Source: Trifolium pratense (Eukaryota; Streptophyta; Magnoliopsida; Fabales; Fabaceae). From it: a stretch of DNA of 64,000 bases. Location: assembly GCF_020283565.1 (NCBI RefSeq), contig NC_060062.1, forward strand, positions 20,494,127-20,558,126. The letters run 5' to 3'. The notes below the pieces were generated by a model. The model was given only the letters and a program-made list of their open reading frames with translations, made no database searches and was not told the origin of the DNA. How positions within the stretch are numbered: position 1 is the first letter of the stretch; each line of letters starts with the position of its first letter. Of the stretch, positions 21,253 to 32,582 are shown piece after piece. Both the position numbers and the translations under genes were made by a program.

Positions 21253-23009
21253 AAATGTAAACTTGTTAAAATAAAATGTAAAGAATACAATGGTAATATA
21301 ACTCTCACCATCTATTTTTTGATATTTACTGTCAATCGTTATTTTTCAGCCGTTATTCCAACATCTATTAATGGTGAGGACATTTTATTCGTCCTCACAT
21401 TAATGAATTTGGCTCCATGCTGGGACTATATATACCTTCTCATGCAGAAAGTTCACTTACAATACTTTCTATCAATAAAACCTTCATTTCACAAAAAAAA
21501 ACTGACTTGAGCGCCGGAGTATCTGCATGTACAACCCTCTCACCACAACCGTACTGCAGAGGATAACCACCGACTATGTCGATTCTGATCAAGGTAAGAT
21601 CAAGATATAACTTAAAATATTCACAAAAATTGTTGGGGGTATAGAGACCAATTACTTGGAGGGAATCCTAAAGATCTTCTTCAATATCATTTGAGTTCAC
21701 TTTTTTTTTTTTTTAACGGAGAAATATATTAATAATCGGGTCTTTGTACGAGACAAACAAAGACCGATAAAAAAAAAACAAATTTATGTTTTGATGTTTT
21801 TTTGACAAAATTTATGTTTTGATGTTTTTTTTCACATTTTCGGGTATGCTCCATACAAACTTTTTTTTTTTTGTGTGTTTAGTACTTTTTATATAAATTG
21901 AATATTATTCAAGATTTTGAATTTTCCATTTATTTGAAATTCTATTGATTCAAAATATTGAGAAAAATAATGCAACTGATCGAACTCAGATACATGTCTA
22001 ATTAGTAATTAGAGCCTGAAAATGTGGATAGAGACAAATAATTATGGGGCGACACAATTTTGTAGCCTTGAAGACGGAGTAAGTTCATCAGAGACTGAAA
22101 TTTTCTATCTCAACAACGATGAATATCATTATCTTTGTCTTAGATTTTAGAAGATCCTATTTTTTTAGTAGTTACATAAAAATATAGGTAGTATGGTAGG
22201 TCTATTTGATCTTTCACAACTCATTCACAACAATATTGAGTGAATATGGCCAAGAAAGCACGCCCGGGACATGACCAAATGCAAAAGCAAAACGTATGGA
22301 ACATCAATGATGCTTCGACAAGGAAAGTAAGTGAATCAAGGAAGCAACTAAAGCAAAAAGCAACAAGCAAAAGAGTTTACACTCCCTTTATTCGTCCAAT
22401 TTATCTTTTCATGCAAGAAAAATGTGGATAGAGACTATAAAATGCCCTGCAATCACCAACTTTATCTTTTCATCCAATTTAAAGAGTGTATTTAGGGTAC
22501 TCGTTACATAAACAAATATAAAACTTGACATTAACTCATATATTTGGCGCAAATTTTGGATAGAGATGCAATGTGTTCCTTTGTTGTACATAATTTTTTA
22601 GCGTTGATTCATTATTTCTTCTGACACTCTCGCGAACTCTCCAACAAGATCAACATATACTTCTAGAATCAATTTCTCCTAATTAAATTTAAATACCAAT
22701 AATAAATTGACCTTAATGGCAAGAGATTTAGATCCCTTAAACATATTTGATCTCTAACTCTCACATGGAAGTGTGCCTCATAAATCCTCTAATGAAAATT
22801 ATTTTGCACGGTTAGTACGTCTCCGTTAAACTCTAAAATATATCCAAATAGTTGAGGGACTAAAAATCAATTCTATGTAAGTAATGGACGGTGACCTCTA
22901 GTCAATTATTTCCCATAAAATGGGAATATTGTTCTCAAAGTTGTACACCCTAGTCACTCAAACTCTCATAAACATTTTCCACAACTCAACAAATTCACAC
23001 CACAGAAAC
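21253..23009. other. Intergenic upstream of the epoxide hydrolase gene
   Basis: No gene is supported. It contains poly-A/T runs and a duplicated GTTTTGATGTTTTTTT phrase near 21786-21830. The last few hundred bases probably hold the epoxide hydrolase promoter. A 63-codon frame at 22240-22431 looks like chance. Confidence 0.45.
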
Positions 23010-24826
23010 ATGGAATTAGAAAACATAGAACACAAAACAGTAACCGTCAATGGCATAAACATACACATAGCTGAAAAGGGTCAAGGTCCACTCATCCTCT
23101 TCATCCATGGTTTCCCTGATCTATGGTATTCATGGCGCCACCAGATCACATATCTAGCTTCTCTCGGTTACCGCTGTGTGGCACCGGACCTCCGCGGATA
23201 CGGTGACACTGATGTACCAGATTCACCAACATCCTACACAAGCCTCCATGTTGTCGGTGACATAATCGGACTTCTCGACGCAATTGCTGCTGATCAAGAG
23301 AATGTGTTTGTTGTTGGTCATGATTGGGGTGCTCTTATTGCTTGGTATCTTTCCCTTTATCGCCCTGAAAAAATCAAAGCTCTTGTTAATTTGAGTGTTT
23401 CTTTTACTCCTAGAAACCCCAAAAGAAAGCCTCTTGATACTCTTAGAGCAGTTTATGGTAATGACTATTACATCTCCAGATTTCAGGTTTGTTGATATTT
23501 TAGGTTTTGTGCAGTTTTTTTGGTACCTAAAGTTATAATATATAAGCAAAATTCACCTTAGTTCGTTCCATAATTAATATATCCGGTACCAGATACATTA
23601 ATTATGCAATGAACGTAGAAAGGTCAATTTTGCTTATATATTGTCACGGAGGGAGTATTGTTCTAAGTGGTTTTTTGTTTCTGTCACCTGCAATAATATT
23701 ACAGGAGCCTGGTGATATAGAAGCAGAATTTGCTGAGATTGGCACTGAAAGAGTTCTTAAGGAATTTCTGACATACCGAAACCCCGGTCCACTTTATCTA
23801 CCTAAGGGTAAAGGTTTTGGACATCCTGTTGATTCTCCTATAGTGTTGCCTCCATGGTTATCTGAAGAAGAATGTAATTACTATGCCTCTAAATTTGACA
23901 AGACTGGTTTCACAGGAGCATTGAATTACTACAGAAATATAGATCTGTAAGTTTATCTTCAACTCTTCTTACATACTACTAAATTAAGTATCAATTTATC
24001 AATCAAAATGTTTTTAAGAGTAAGTTTCATTGATTTCTGTTGAGGTTTTAAACATAACAAGTGTTTATAGCATAAACACTTATCATATATAGACATGTTT
24101 GGATATAAACAACTTAATTTGCAGCTTGTTTTGTCATGATAAAAAGCTTATGTAAAAGCTATTTCTATAACAAAAGATAAATAAAGTTAAATTATTTTTC
24201 ATATAAGCTATAAGTGGTTTTCATAAGCCATCTTAGAGAGCTTATGAAATTAAGGTGTAAACAACTTATGAAAATGCTGTAAGTTATCTTCACAAGTTCT
24301 TCGAATCAGTTTCATAAGTGCTTATTTCAATAAATAAGCTCACGTCGATCAAATGTTGATTCTTCTCTTACGCAACAACGAAATTTCAGATCGAAGACGT
24401 GTCGGATATTCGACACATGTTAGTATCTGACACCGACACATGCAATTATATTCAATCATTTTATCTTAAATTATTACATGTCTATGTGTCGGTGTCATGT
24501 TATGTTTGTGTCGGAGATTAATAGTTTTTCTAAGACAAATTTAACTAATTTTACCTTATTGCATCCCTTGCATTTGTAGAAACTGGGAGCTCAATGCTCC
24601 ATGGACTGGTGCCAAGGTCAAAGTTCCAGTTAAGTTTATCGTGGGTGATCTTGATCTTACCTACAATGCACCTGGTGCAAAAGATTACATTCACAAAGGT
24701 GGGTTGAAAAGTGATGTGCCACTTCTGGAGGATGTGGTTGTAATTGAAGGGGCAGGACACTTCGTCCATCAAGAAAGGGCTGATGAGATCAACAAACACA
24801 TCTATGATTTCTTCAAAAAATTCTAA
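23010..24826 (+). CDS. Soluble epoxide hydrolase, alpha/beta hydrolase fold (321 aa)
   Basis: Three exons: 23010-23486, 23705-23946 and 24580-24826; all junctions are GT-AG and in frame. The start MELENIEHKT matches the usual plant family start. An upstream in-frame ATG at 22920 would add 30 residues, but a possible TATA-like CATAAAAT lies right before it. Motifs: HGFPD oxyanion motif (about 33-37), nucleophile Asp in GHDWGA (about 105), charge-relay Asp in GDLDLTYN, and catalytic His in GAGHFVHQE near the C terminus. It converts fatty-acid epoxides to vicinal diols in the cytosol or peroxisome (cutin monomers, oxylipins). Length is normal. Intron 1 holds a Stowaway fragment. Confidence 0.94.
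23525..23655. mobile_element. Stowaway-like fragment in intron 1 of the epoxide hydrolase gene
   Basis: ATAATATATAAGCAAAATT on the left pairs with AATTTTGCTTATATATTGT on the right, and the right end continues to CACGGAGGGAG/TA. The left terminus has decayed. It lies wholly in the intron, so it should not alter the protein. Confidence 0.6.
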
Positions 24827-25686
24827 TTTGCTCTGGGTGTGCATTTGGAATGGCGTCTCTTTGTTCCAGCTTTGGTTGTATCTTTGTTCTTGCTGAGTGT
24901 TCATGCTCAGGTTTTATTAAGTGTGATATGAATAATGTCTAAGTACTTTGTCTATGAGCTCTTCATTCTCTGGGTTTGTTAAGGGCTATCTGAATAATTG
25001 CAGTGTACATGTCTATGAACTCTTCTCGTCTATTGAATTTATAAACATTTAATTTAAAATAAAAGTTTTAATACATTTTTACCTTTGCAAATTTGAAAGA
25101 ATTTTTTTTTCATGAAGTGTGTAATAATAATATATAAAGGGATGATAAAGTTTGTTCTGCTTTTAACTCTTCGGAAATGGAATGGGGTTTGGTTGATCCA
25201 TCCAACGTTCAAATTGTCATCCAGCCCCTAATTATTTGAGTAATTAACAGCGGCAAACAAATTATTTGGTGTTGTAATTCACATAATTTTTCCATAAAAA
25301 AAAAAGTGTATTGTTTAAAAAATTCGCACGCCAACCCAATTTTTCAGATAATTAAACGGATCAGATGTGTGATCGACCCGTTTTGCCACTGTATAACTAA
25401 TGTTTCTTGGGTAAAAATAGCAATACTGTTATTTATTACTGTGGCTATATCTATCACCCGGTCATCATAAATCAGGTGGTTGCTTATTGAGCACATCATA
25501 ATCCTTACTTTCCACAATAACATAGTTGTCACCATTATCATGATGCATAATCACTTCCAATGAGGTCCAGAGTACTGATTCTAGTTCTAGGAATAGGAAA
25601 CAAGCTGATAAGCAGAGTACATGCTCAGACTCCAAATAATGGAGTTTTTATGGTGTACTCCTCTCTTTGGAGAGATACCAATATCA
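24827..25686. other. Intergenic between convergent genes
   Basis: 3' flanks of the epoxide hydrolase gene (left) and the FAHD gene (right). Two similar phrases around TCTATGAGCTCTTC (24950) and TCTATGAACTCTTC (25011) form a short direct repeat. Nothing else was recognised. Confidence 0.45.
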
Positions 25687-28600
25687 TTAATTTCCAGATC
25701 TTTTTCTTTTATCAACATTAAACTCCACATCCACGAGGCCTGTAATGCCTGCAGTAATTTTTTGACCTTCTTTCACAGGACCAACACCTTGGGGAGTGCC
25801 TACACATCATCATAATCAATGTTAACTGGGCATCGAGTAATGCATGCATTATACTTTAATCTACTAAGGAAACTGATTAAGTGCAAAACATGTCCACAAA
25901 TAAGGCTCAAAGTAAGTCAAACTAAGCCTAGCTCAAGCGTGGCTAACTTAACTAAGAAATCAAACTTATTCCGTAGTTCAACATACCTAACACAAAGTCA
26001 CAAGTTCTCCCAGCTTAATGAATCAATAACAAGTCTCATTAATCGAATATTTTAGGCTCCATTTGTTAAGCTAGTAAACTCATTTTGCATCCATTCAGTT
26101 AAATAATAAGCCGGGCATGCGAAAACGCAAGCTTAGCTTATAGTTAGAAACAAGACAAATTCTCAATTGGTTGATCTAGTAAAGTGATAGATATGAGCTG
26201 CTAAGTAGACACAGGAGACTCATTTCCAACCCCATCTCCAAACATGTTCTTGAAGCAAATAAAGCAATCCAAGATCACCCCCAATAGAGGTGGCGATCTC
26301 TTCATTGTTATTGAATTAAAACTAAACAGTTTTTCTTTCCCATCATTGGGGAGAAGGGAGGTTCTCCCTTTCGAAGAGCACAGGCGTCTTCGCAAAGGCT
26401 CATAGCAGAACTAACATATAACCTATCAATAATTGTCTACCAACAGAGAGGTCAAGAACCCCAAGACCTTTTTTCAAGGACACTCGATCCAATCAACTGA
26501 ACAAACACTTAATGGCCCAAATAATAGTTTAAATAGCAAACAATATGCCAAAAGTATTGAAGACATTCGTCACCTAAAATATATCACAAATCTAAATAAG
26601 CAGTTGAGGTATCAATGTAATACCAGTTAGAATTACATCTCCTTCAAACAATGTCATCAAAGAGCTTATGTAGCTAATTAAAAATGGAAGTTTGAATATC
26701 ATGTCCTTGGTTGAGCCCTTCTGCCGAATTTCCTCATCTACCTACAACAACGCAAACCCATATCACTGCAATTAATTTAGGTATATAATCAATAATAATA
26801 ATAGAGCTAAGTATTAAAGGAGAAGTACAAAAAAAAAAAAAAAAACTCAAACCTTTAGCCATAATTCTAGATCATCAGGATTTGGTACTGCAGTCTTGGG
26901 CAACTACAAATAATTGGAAAACAAATACAGTTGAAGAATATAGCTTATAAAATAAGTAGACATACAAAATAATTGTGTTCTCATATCAATAATATATGTG
27001 GGGGACCATGACTCATTGCTTTCTGAAATTTCGGTTTTAACTGGAAAAGAATGGGTATAATTGAATTTAAAGACCAACAATACTATATGCATAGGAAGCT
27101 AGTACAATTCCTTTGTTGTTGTAAAAGACACTGAATAGGAACTTGGGTATTATGGGGTGTCCAAGTCTCATATCAAGTGGAATGCAATGTTCGGTGGAGT
27201 ATTTAAGTGGTTTGGTGCGCCAGGGTTCCCCAATGCTTGATACTTATCAGACATATCACAAAATTTAGGAGCAAGTAATATATTAATCCCGCCATATGAC
27301 ATGCGCCAAGGTAATGCAAGTGTAGGTTAGTAGAGCAAATCCTTGTAAAGGCTTAGGCTATCAACGTCTAAAATTTATATTATCACTATCATTCATATTT
27401 ACTCCTTATAACTATCCAAGAAAGAGTGAAATGATTTCTCTAATATTTCATTTATAGAATAGTTTAAGCATCATAGCATACACTTTCTTACAATAGGACT
27501 AATTGGCGTGAAAGTATCCTGGCCTTTTGCTAAAGTCCATGGAAGACCTGCAGACTAACAACAAAAAGGAAAAAGAAACCACATCAAGTATTAGATCATG
27601 AAAATATCATATCTAAATCACCTTAAAAATTACTAAGCAGAAAAATATAACACATTGCCAAAGCAAAAAGGAATTAATATACAAATCATTTCATACTTAT
27701 TTTATTTACATCCCAGTAGTTCAAATCCAATTGTTATACTTTTTTTTTCTTAAACAGACTCCAGACAGATTCAAATTGAGAAATCAAACTCTTGGAAATG
27801 CAAGCTAAGGTTGGATACAATAAAGCAACAATCGCTCCAACCTGATTTCGTTACAATAAACCCTCATATTACTAGAGCTTTATAGCACAAGCTTGTAAAT
27901 AGTATTTGAGAAAACATTTTGCATCGGTGTACTTTCCACAAAAAAATCTTCCTATGTTTAGCATAACAGTTAAAGGATTCCTAGTCAATTGTCACCTATG
28001 TAGTTGAATAGTGATATGCAATACTCTATTGAGTACAAAATGTTGTCAAATAGTGTTTATATGTAGTTGAATAGTGATATGCAATACTCTATTGAGTACA
28101 AAATGTTGTCAAATAGTGTTTATAACGACACTATTTTCTGCAATATGTGATTGACAACATTGATTAACACTAATCTATGCATACATCAAACGAGTGCTTA
28201 ATTCGATAACTCCCTCCATCATATCCTACAAAATTCATCCTTAAGTTATAAACTTGATAGAAAAAGATACAAATTTACCTTAGCAGTAGATTGAAGGTCC
28301 CTAGCAGTCATATCCAATGCTAGAGCATAACCTGATATACCAAAAGCAAGATAATATATTCAATTAACAGAAATAAAAAAAGGAAAAGAGTGATAAAGAA
28401 AGTTATATACCGGCAACGTAATCCATGGCAGATGATTCGGGAACATCACGAGCTTTCTTGGCAATAACGACGGCGAGTTCGACTTCGTGATGAAGAGAAT
28501 TCTCGGTGTGTGGGATTTCGATTGTTCCGCCATTTTTCAAGTAAGACGACGTCGGTTTGAGAAACAACACCGGTGCCTGAAATCAGATTCGGAAAATTGA

Positions 28601-28779
28601 GAAGTGAATGAATGAATGGATTGTTTAGAAGCAAAATGAAAATGGAAAGGGATGGATGGTGTGTGACCGACCTTGGGAACGGCGTTGCCTAGTTCTTTAG
28701 CGTGAGCGGCGTAGTTTCTACCGACGCCGATGATCTTGGTGCCTAATTCAAACAGTTTCTGACAAGATGCCGTCGACAT
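25687..28779 (-). CDS. FAHD1-type acylpyruvase/oxaloacetate decarboxylase (223 aa)
   Basis: Seven exons on the minus strand: 28672-28779, 28411-28576, 28279-28331, 27492-27554, 26853-26903, 26624-26741 and 25687-25799. All introns are GT-AG, and the summed 672 nt stay in frame. Family hallmarks in order: IIGVGRNYAAHAKELG (about 16-31), FLKPTSSY, HHEVELAVVI with a metal-binding Glu, YALALDMTARD with a metal-binding Asp, KGQDTFTPIS, GDVILTGTPQGVGP and a short basic C terminus. It fits the fumarylacetoacetate hydrolase superfamily. FAHD1 members hydrolyse acylpyruvates and decarboxylate oxaloacetate, usually in mitochondria; no clear presequence is visible here. Length equals the family norm and it appears intact. 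The gene is adjacent to, and transcribed away from, the TIR gene. Confidence 0.93.
27997..28122. repeat. Perfect tandem duplication, 2 x 63 bp
   Basis: Two identical 63-bp copies (27997-28059, 28060-28122) starting TATGTAGTTGAATAGTGATA. They lie in intron 3 of the FAHD gene, between exons 3 and 4. No mismatch was seen, so the duplication is recent or an assembly effect. Confidence 0.95.
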
Positions 28780-29470
28780 TTTCTCACCCTTCTTCTGATT
28801 ATTTTTCCCACCGTCTAACTCTCAACTCACACATGCCACGTCGTTATGCAAATTTCTTACTTAATTAATCAAAGGAAAATGTTAATTAATATCCTAATTT
28901 TATTTTATTTTGAGTTTTCACAACAAATTATCCTCTTTCAACCAAATTATTTTTAAATATATTTAAAAAGAGAAAAAAAAAATCACCAACAATGTAAAAT
29001 AATTTTGCACTCACAATCAATTACAACCATATTTTCTGCGCTTATCAAAAAAAAAAAAAAACAATCATATTTTCTGCCACATCACCACATCTAACTCCAT
29101 CTTTTTGATATAATATGAAAGATTGAATAATTCTAATTGATTGTCCGTGTAAAATTAAATTACACAGACGACGCGTATACATCAAACTCATTTAAAAATG
29201 GAACTCAATTCTTAACCACCTGTTTAACAAGCTGAAAACTAGTTACATCAATTTTCTGTCATCGAAAAACTTTATTTTATGAGAGTAATAAAGTATAAAT
29301 TCAAAGTTGAATGTGTATGATATTTCATAAAAAAACTATACTATTTATTTAGGATTTTTTTTCATGAGTAAATAAATAATATTAAAAAAATGTATAAATT
29401 ACAATCAAAATTCATATATGAGCCTAGACCCATTTGCAACTAGCTTAGTCATTTTTTTTTAAAAAAAAAG
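28780..29470. other. Intergenic: FAHD promoter side and TIR gene 3' side
   Basis: The first 200 bp are presumably the FAHD gene promoter. Around 28990-29165, AATGTAAAATAATTTTGCAC and TGTAAAATTAAATTACACAG suggest a decayed MITE of the ACCGTCGGTGTAAA kind. No gene was found. Confidence 0.4.
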
Positions 29471-29677
29471 TCAAATAGAATAAAAGGGAGCATAAGGTAC
29501 TCCATCATCTACATACAAAAATATGACACACAATGGGGGGTCAAAAGCAGCCAGCCCAAAATACGACAGAAGGAAACAAATAAGCATAAAACTGAGAAAG
29601 ACATTAACAACAAATGCCAAATCCCAACATCTGCACTTAGCGTTGTCTTGCACTGCACTCACTGTAAGAGAAGCCAT
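29471..29677 (-). CDS. Hydrophobic 68-aa frame directly after the TIR gene stop
   Basis: Begins ATG directly after the TAG stop of the TIR gene and in the same frame. It contains two hydrophobic stretches (about residues 19-42 and 48-56) and several Cys. It could be 3' UTR, a separate small membrane protein, or a tail reached by readthrough or alternative splicing. No family is recognised. Its status as a gene is doubtful. Confidence 0.22.
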   Translation of the reverse strand: MASLTVSAVQDNAKCRCWDLAFVVNVFLSFMLICFLLSYFGLAAFDPPLCVIFLYVDDGVPYAPFYSI

Positions 29678-30772
29678 CTAGTTCATGTACATGCTTTGTA
29701 TATATAAGCGATGTCTGTTATAATTGGCAAATCTTATAATCTTTTCGATAAATTGATCTCTGGTCCTGTAAAAAGTATACAACACCTTATCATTTGTATG
29801 TTAAGTAATTTCTTAGAAAACCAGCTAAATATATCAATAATAAAAGTGAACACAACATGTAAAAATAAGATACAAAATTAAGGTTGTGGAACGAGGAACA
29901 CGACTAAATGAGCTCTTAAAGGCGAAAATTTGTTCAAATAACATTTTTCTAAATTTTTAAAAAAATCACATATATACAAAATCTAAAATTTTAAGATTTA
30001 AAGATAAATGGAATTCAACTAAAAGTAATTGAAAAATAAATACGTACCCTCCTTTGTAATGCTCTCCTTTCAAGTTGGAAATATCACTCAATGCTTGTTT
30101 CCATTCCATTATTGTCGTAGAATCTTTTCCTAACTCCTTTTCATGTTCGGTTATAGCTTCACCATACCTCCCTTTTAGATGTCTTATGTCTGTTGGTTCC
30201 ACTTCATAAAATATCGGCAAAACCAATAGTTTCTTCCTCTTCCGACAATCAAGAATCTTGATAAGTTCTTTAAGACACCATTTAGAGTCTGCAAAATTTT
30301 CTGACAAAACAACAATTGCAAACCTTGATTCTTCGATGGCTTCAAGAAGTTCCTCAATTGGGGCACCACCCTGCAATGATTGATCATCTTTGAAGGTCTG
30401 GAATCCCTCCTTACACAAAGCGTCATAAAGATATTTTGTGAAAATCTCTCTAGTATCGTTTCCTCTAAAGCTGATAAAAATTTGATATTGCGCTGTTGAG
30501 TGGCTTAGACTAACTAATGATTCTTCCCACTTCCCAATGGACATATTTTTCAAGGAAGATGCCACCTTTTCAACCAACCCAGGTAAGCCATTGCATTTAA
30601 AAGCAACTTTTTGTGCCACTTCAAATAGACCAGATTGGGAGTTAACACCAGAAATTTTTTGTAGCAATGTCAAAGCTTCGTCATTAGATAAAGGACTCAG
30701 AGAAATTGAATGGTCGCATCTCATGAGGACACAGTCTGCTTCATCACGTGTGGTTAAAAGAACCTTACATTG
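29678..30772 (-). pseudogene. 3' part of an NB-ARC-TIR gene, cut by a Copia element
   Basis: Exons 30048-30772 (reading in from the LTR) and 29678-29765, joined by a GT-AG intron (donor GGAGG/GTACGT) in frame. The first residues are CKVLLTTRDEADCVL, the RNBS-B region of an NB-ARC domain. SLSPLSNDEALTLLQKISG, the GLPG motif and a short linker follow, then a complete TIR domain starting YQIFISFRGNDTR. The TIR has the conserved WCLKEL with the NADase-type Glu, and LLVLPIFYEVEPTDIR. The tail is RDQFIEKIIRF... and no LRR is present. The P-loop and Walker B halves of the NB-ARC are absent from the window. TIR after NB-ARC is the reverse of normal TNL order. From the first internal ATG (30724) a 254-aa product is still open. 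Confidence 0.82.
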
Positions 30773-32508
30773 TTTTTAGACTCTTTTGAATTGTTATGCT
30801 TGTTTCAAATTATGTATTATCAGTCTTAGAATTTGTAGATATAGTTGGAAGTTGTTTTGGTTTCAACTTCTAATTGTATGTTGTTTGAATTCTAAGAATT
30901 AGATTATGTTTTAAAATTACTTTTATGTTTTGAATCACTTTGTTTTGATCATTAATCATGTACCTGAACAATGTCATATTCTCTGATTATGAGTTTGATT
31001 AATGAATGTTATGTTTGATTCAAATTTATGTCTTTACATATTTTTACTCAATTTGCATTTGCATATTTTATAAATTGATAAAGAATGCTAAAATTGAGGG
31101 GGAGCTTTATATGATTAAATCACAAGTATTATTACTGAATATGGTTTAATCAGAATCACAATCAAAAATTAATTAAAGGTTTTGTCATCATCAAAAAGGG
31201 GGAGATTGTTGAGACAAAATCCTATTTTGATGTTTTAAAGATAACAACCCTTAATTAAATTTTAATTTGATTCTGATCATTTTGTGATCTAACAAGTGCT
31301 CTTGAGTGATTTAATTTAAGAACAGATGCAATGGATTAAATTAACCTTGTTTCACTCATAAGAAAAGAATCAAACAAGTTTTAGACAAATCTGCAGTAGA
31401 AGAATGATCTCAGATTGGTCTCCAGACTTGTGTGTTCTAAAGCATAAGCACTTATTCAAGTCAACTGGTACAAGACAAGAAAGAACTTTTTAAGTTGGAC
31501 TTATTAAAGGATCATAACAGTGCAAATAAGTCATTTAAGGCAAGGAATTGATTTTGGTTCTTGAGCTTACTCGAATAAGCTTCTTTAAGGAATAATAACT
31601 TCACATCTTGCAACAAGGCTTTATGTTCTCCAAGAACATCATTAAAGAAGTTAATCTAGACCAATGAGAACTCAGCAACAAGTACATACAGCTTGCAATG
31701 AAGGTTCATATCTGATCCCAAGTACAAGCTTATGACATGGGTGGCTACATTCTCCCATAAAAGAGTACTTATCTCACTATTCATTTGTCTCTCAACGGCT
31801 ATTTCTTCACTCACAACGGATATGTGTGATGTCCAAGCAACAAAGGAGCATCTCCATCTATAAATAGCATGTTGGTTTAATTGGAAGAGCAAGAACTTCA
31901 AGCACACAAAGCAATCTAATACATTCAAAAAAAGCTCTCCTTTTCACTCTTACTCTAAAGCTCTTTAGAAATCTAGGATCATATATTTGTAGAGTACTTT
32001 GAGTGTATCAATTTGTAAGCTTCACATCCGGTTAGGTGTATAAGCTTAGATCCAAAGAAATCATTGATAAACTTAGGATTCTCTCAAGTCAATTGGGTAT
32101 AATTGATTGAGGTAGAGCAGCTGGTTATAGCTGGATACTTTGTGATCTTGGTTTAAGATCATAAAGGGTCTTTGATCTGGGCTTAGATCAAAGGGAAGTT
32201 TTTCTGTAATCTTGGTCTAGATTATAGTGGATAATCTCACGCAAGTGGGGACTGGAGTAGCCCATACTATTAAGGGGTGAACCAGGATAAATTCTTTGTG
32301 TGATCTTCTCTTCCCTTACTCTTTTATTTGTGCAAACACTAACTCACACAAATCACTATATTGCACTTACATTTGAGGAGAACGTTCTCCAGTTAATCTA
32401 ACCATTTACTATCATAGTGTGTTATTGTGCTTGAATCGTTTTTGCAGTTAAATTTTTAAAGGGTCACAATTCAAACCCCCCTTTCTTGTGACAAACATTG
32501 TTACTTCA
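30773..32508 (+). repeat. 5' LTR of the Copia element (1736 bp)
   Basis: Matches 39969-41704 over its full length without visible change. It contains an internal PPT-like AAAAAGGGGGAGATTGTTGAG (31193-31213 region) and a second candidate U3 start TGTTGAGACAAAATCC at 31207. It ends GTTACTTCA at the PBS. Confidence 0.95.
31859..31867 (+). promoter_or_regulatory. LTR promoter TATA box
   Basis: TATAAATAG in the 5' LTR (copy at 41055-41063 in the 3' LTR). It is in the expected place for the U3/R boundary and should drive the genomic RNA. Confidence 0.6.
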
Positions 32509-32510
32509 AT

Positions 32511-32522
32511 TGGCATCAGAGC
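32511..32522 (+). other. Primer-binding site for initiator Met-tRNA
   Basis: TGGCATCAGAGC lies 2 bp inside the 5' LTR end and differs at one position from the canonical TGGTATCAGAGC complement of the initiator tRNA-Met 3' end. Confidence 0.85.
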
Positions 32523-32582
32523 ACTGCCTCTAAAAGCTAAGCATCTAACAAGTGCTTGAGGAAAAGATTCAGGAAGGAAGTA

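Noticed and set aside
31656..31928. 90-codon ORF in the LTR (second copy at 40852-41124)
   Set aside because: Lies antisense in the LTR across the TATA box; present in both LTRs, with no domain.
32556..32582. Upstream start for gag
   Set aside because: The codon is TTG; the first ATG is at 32583.
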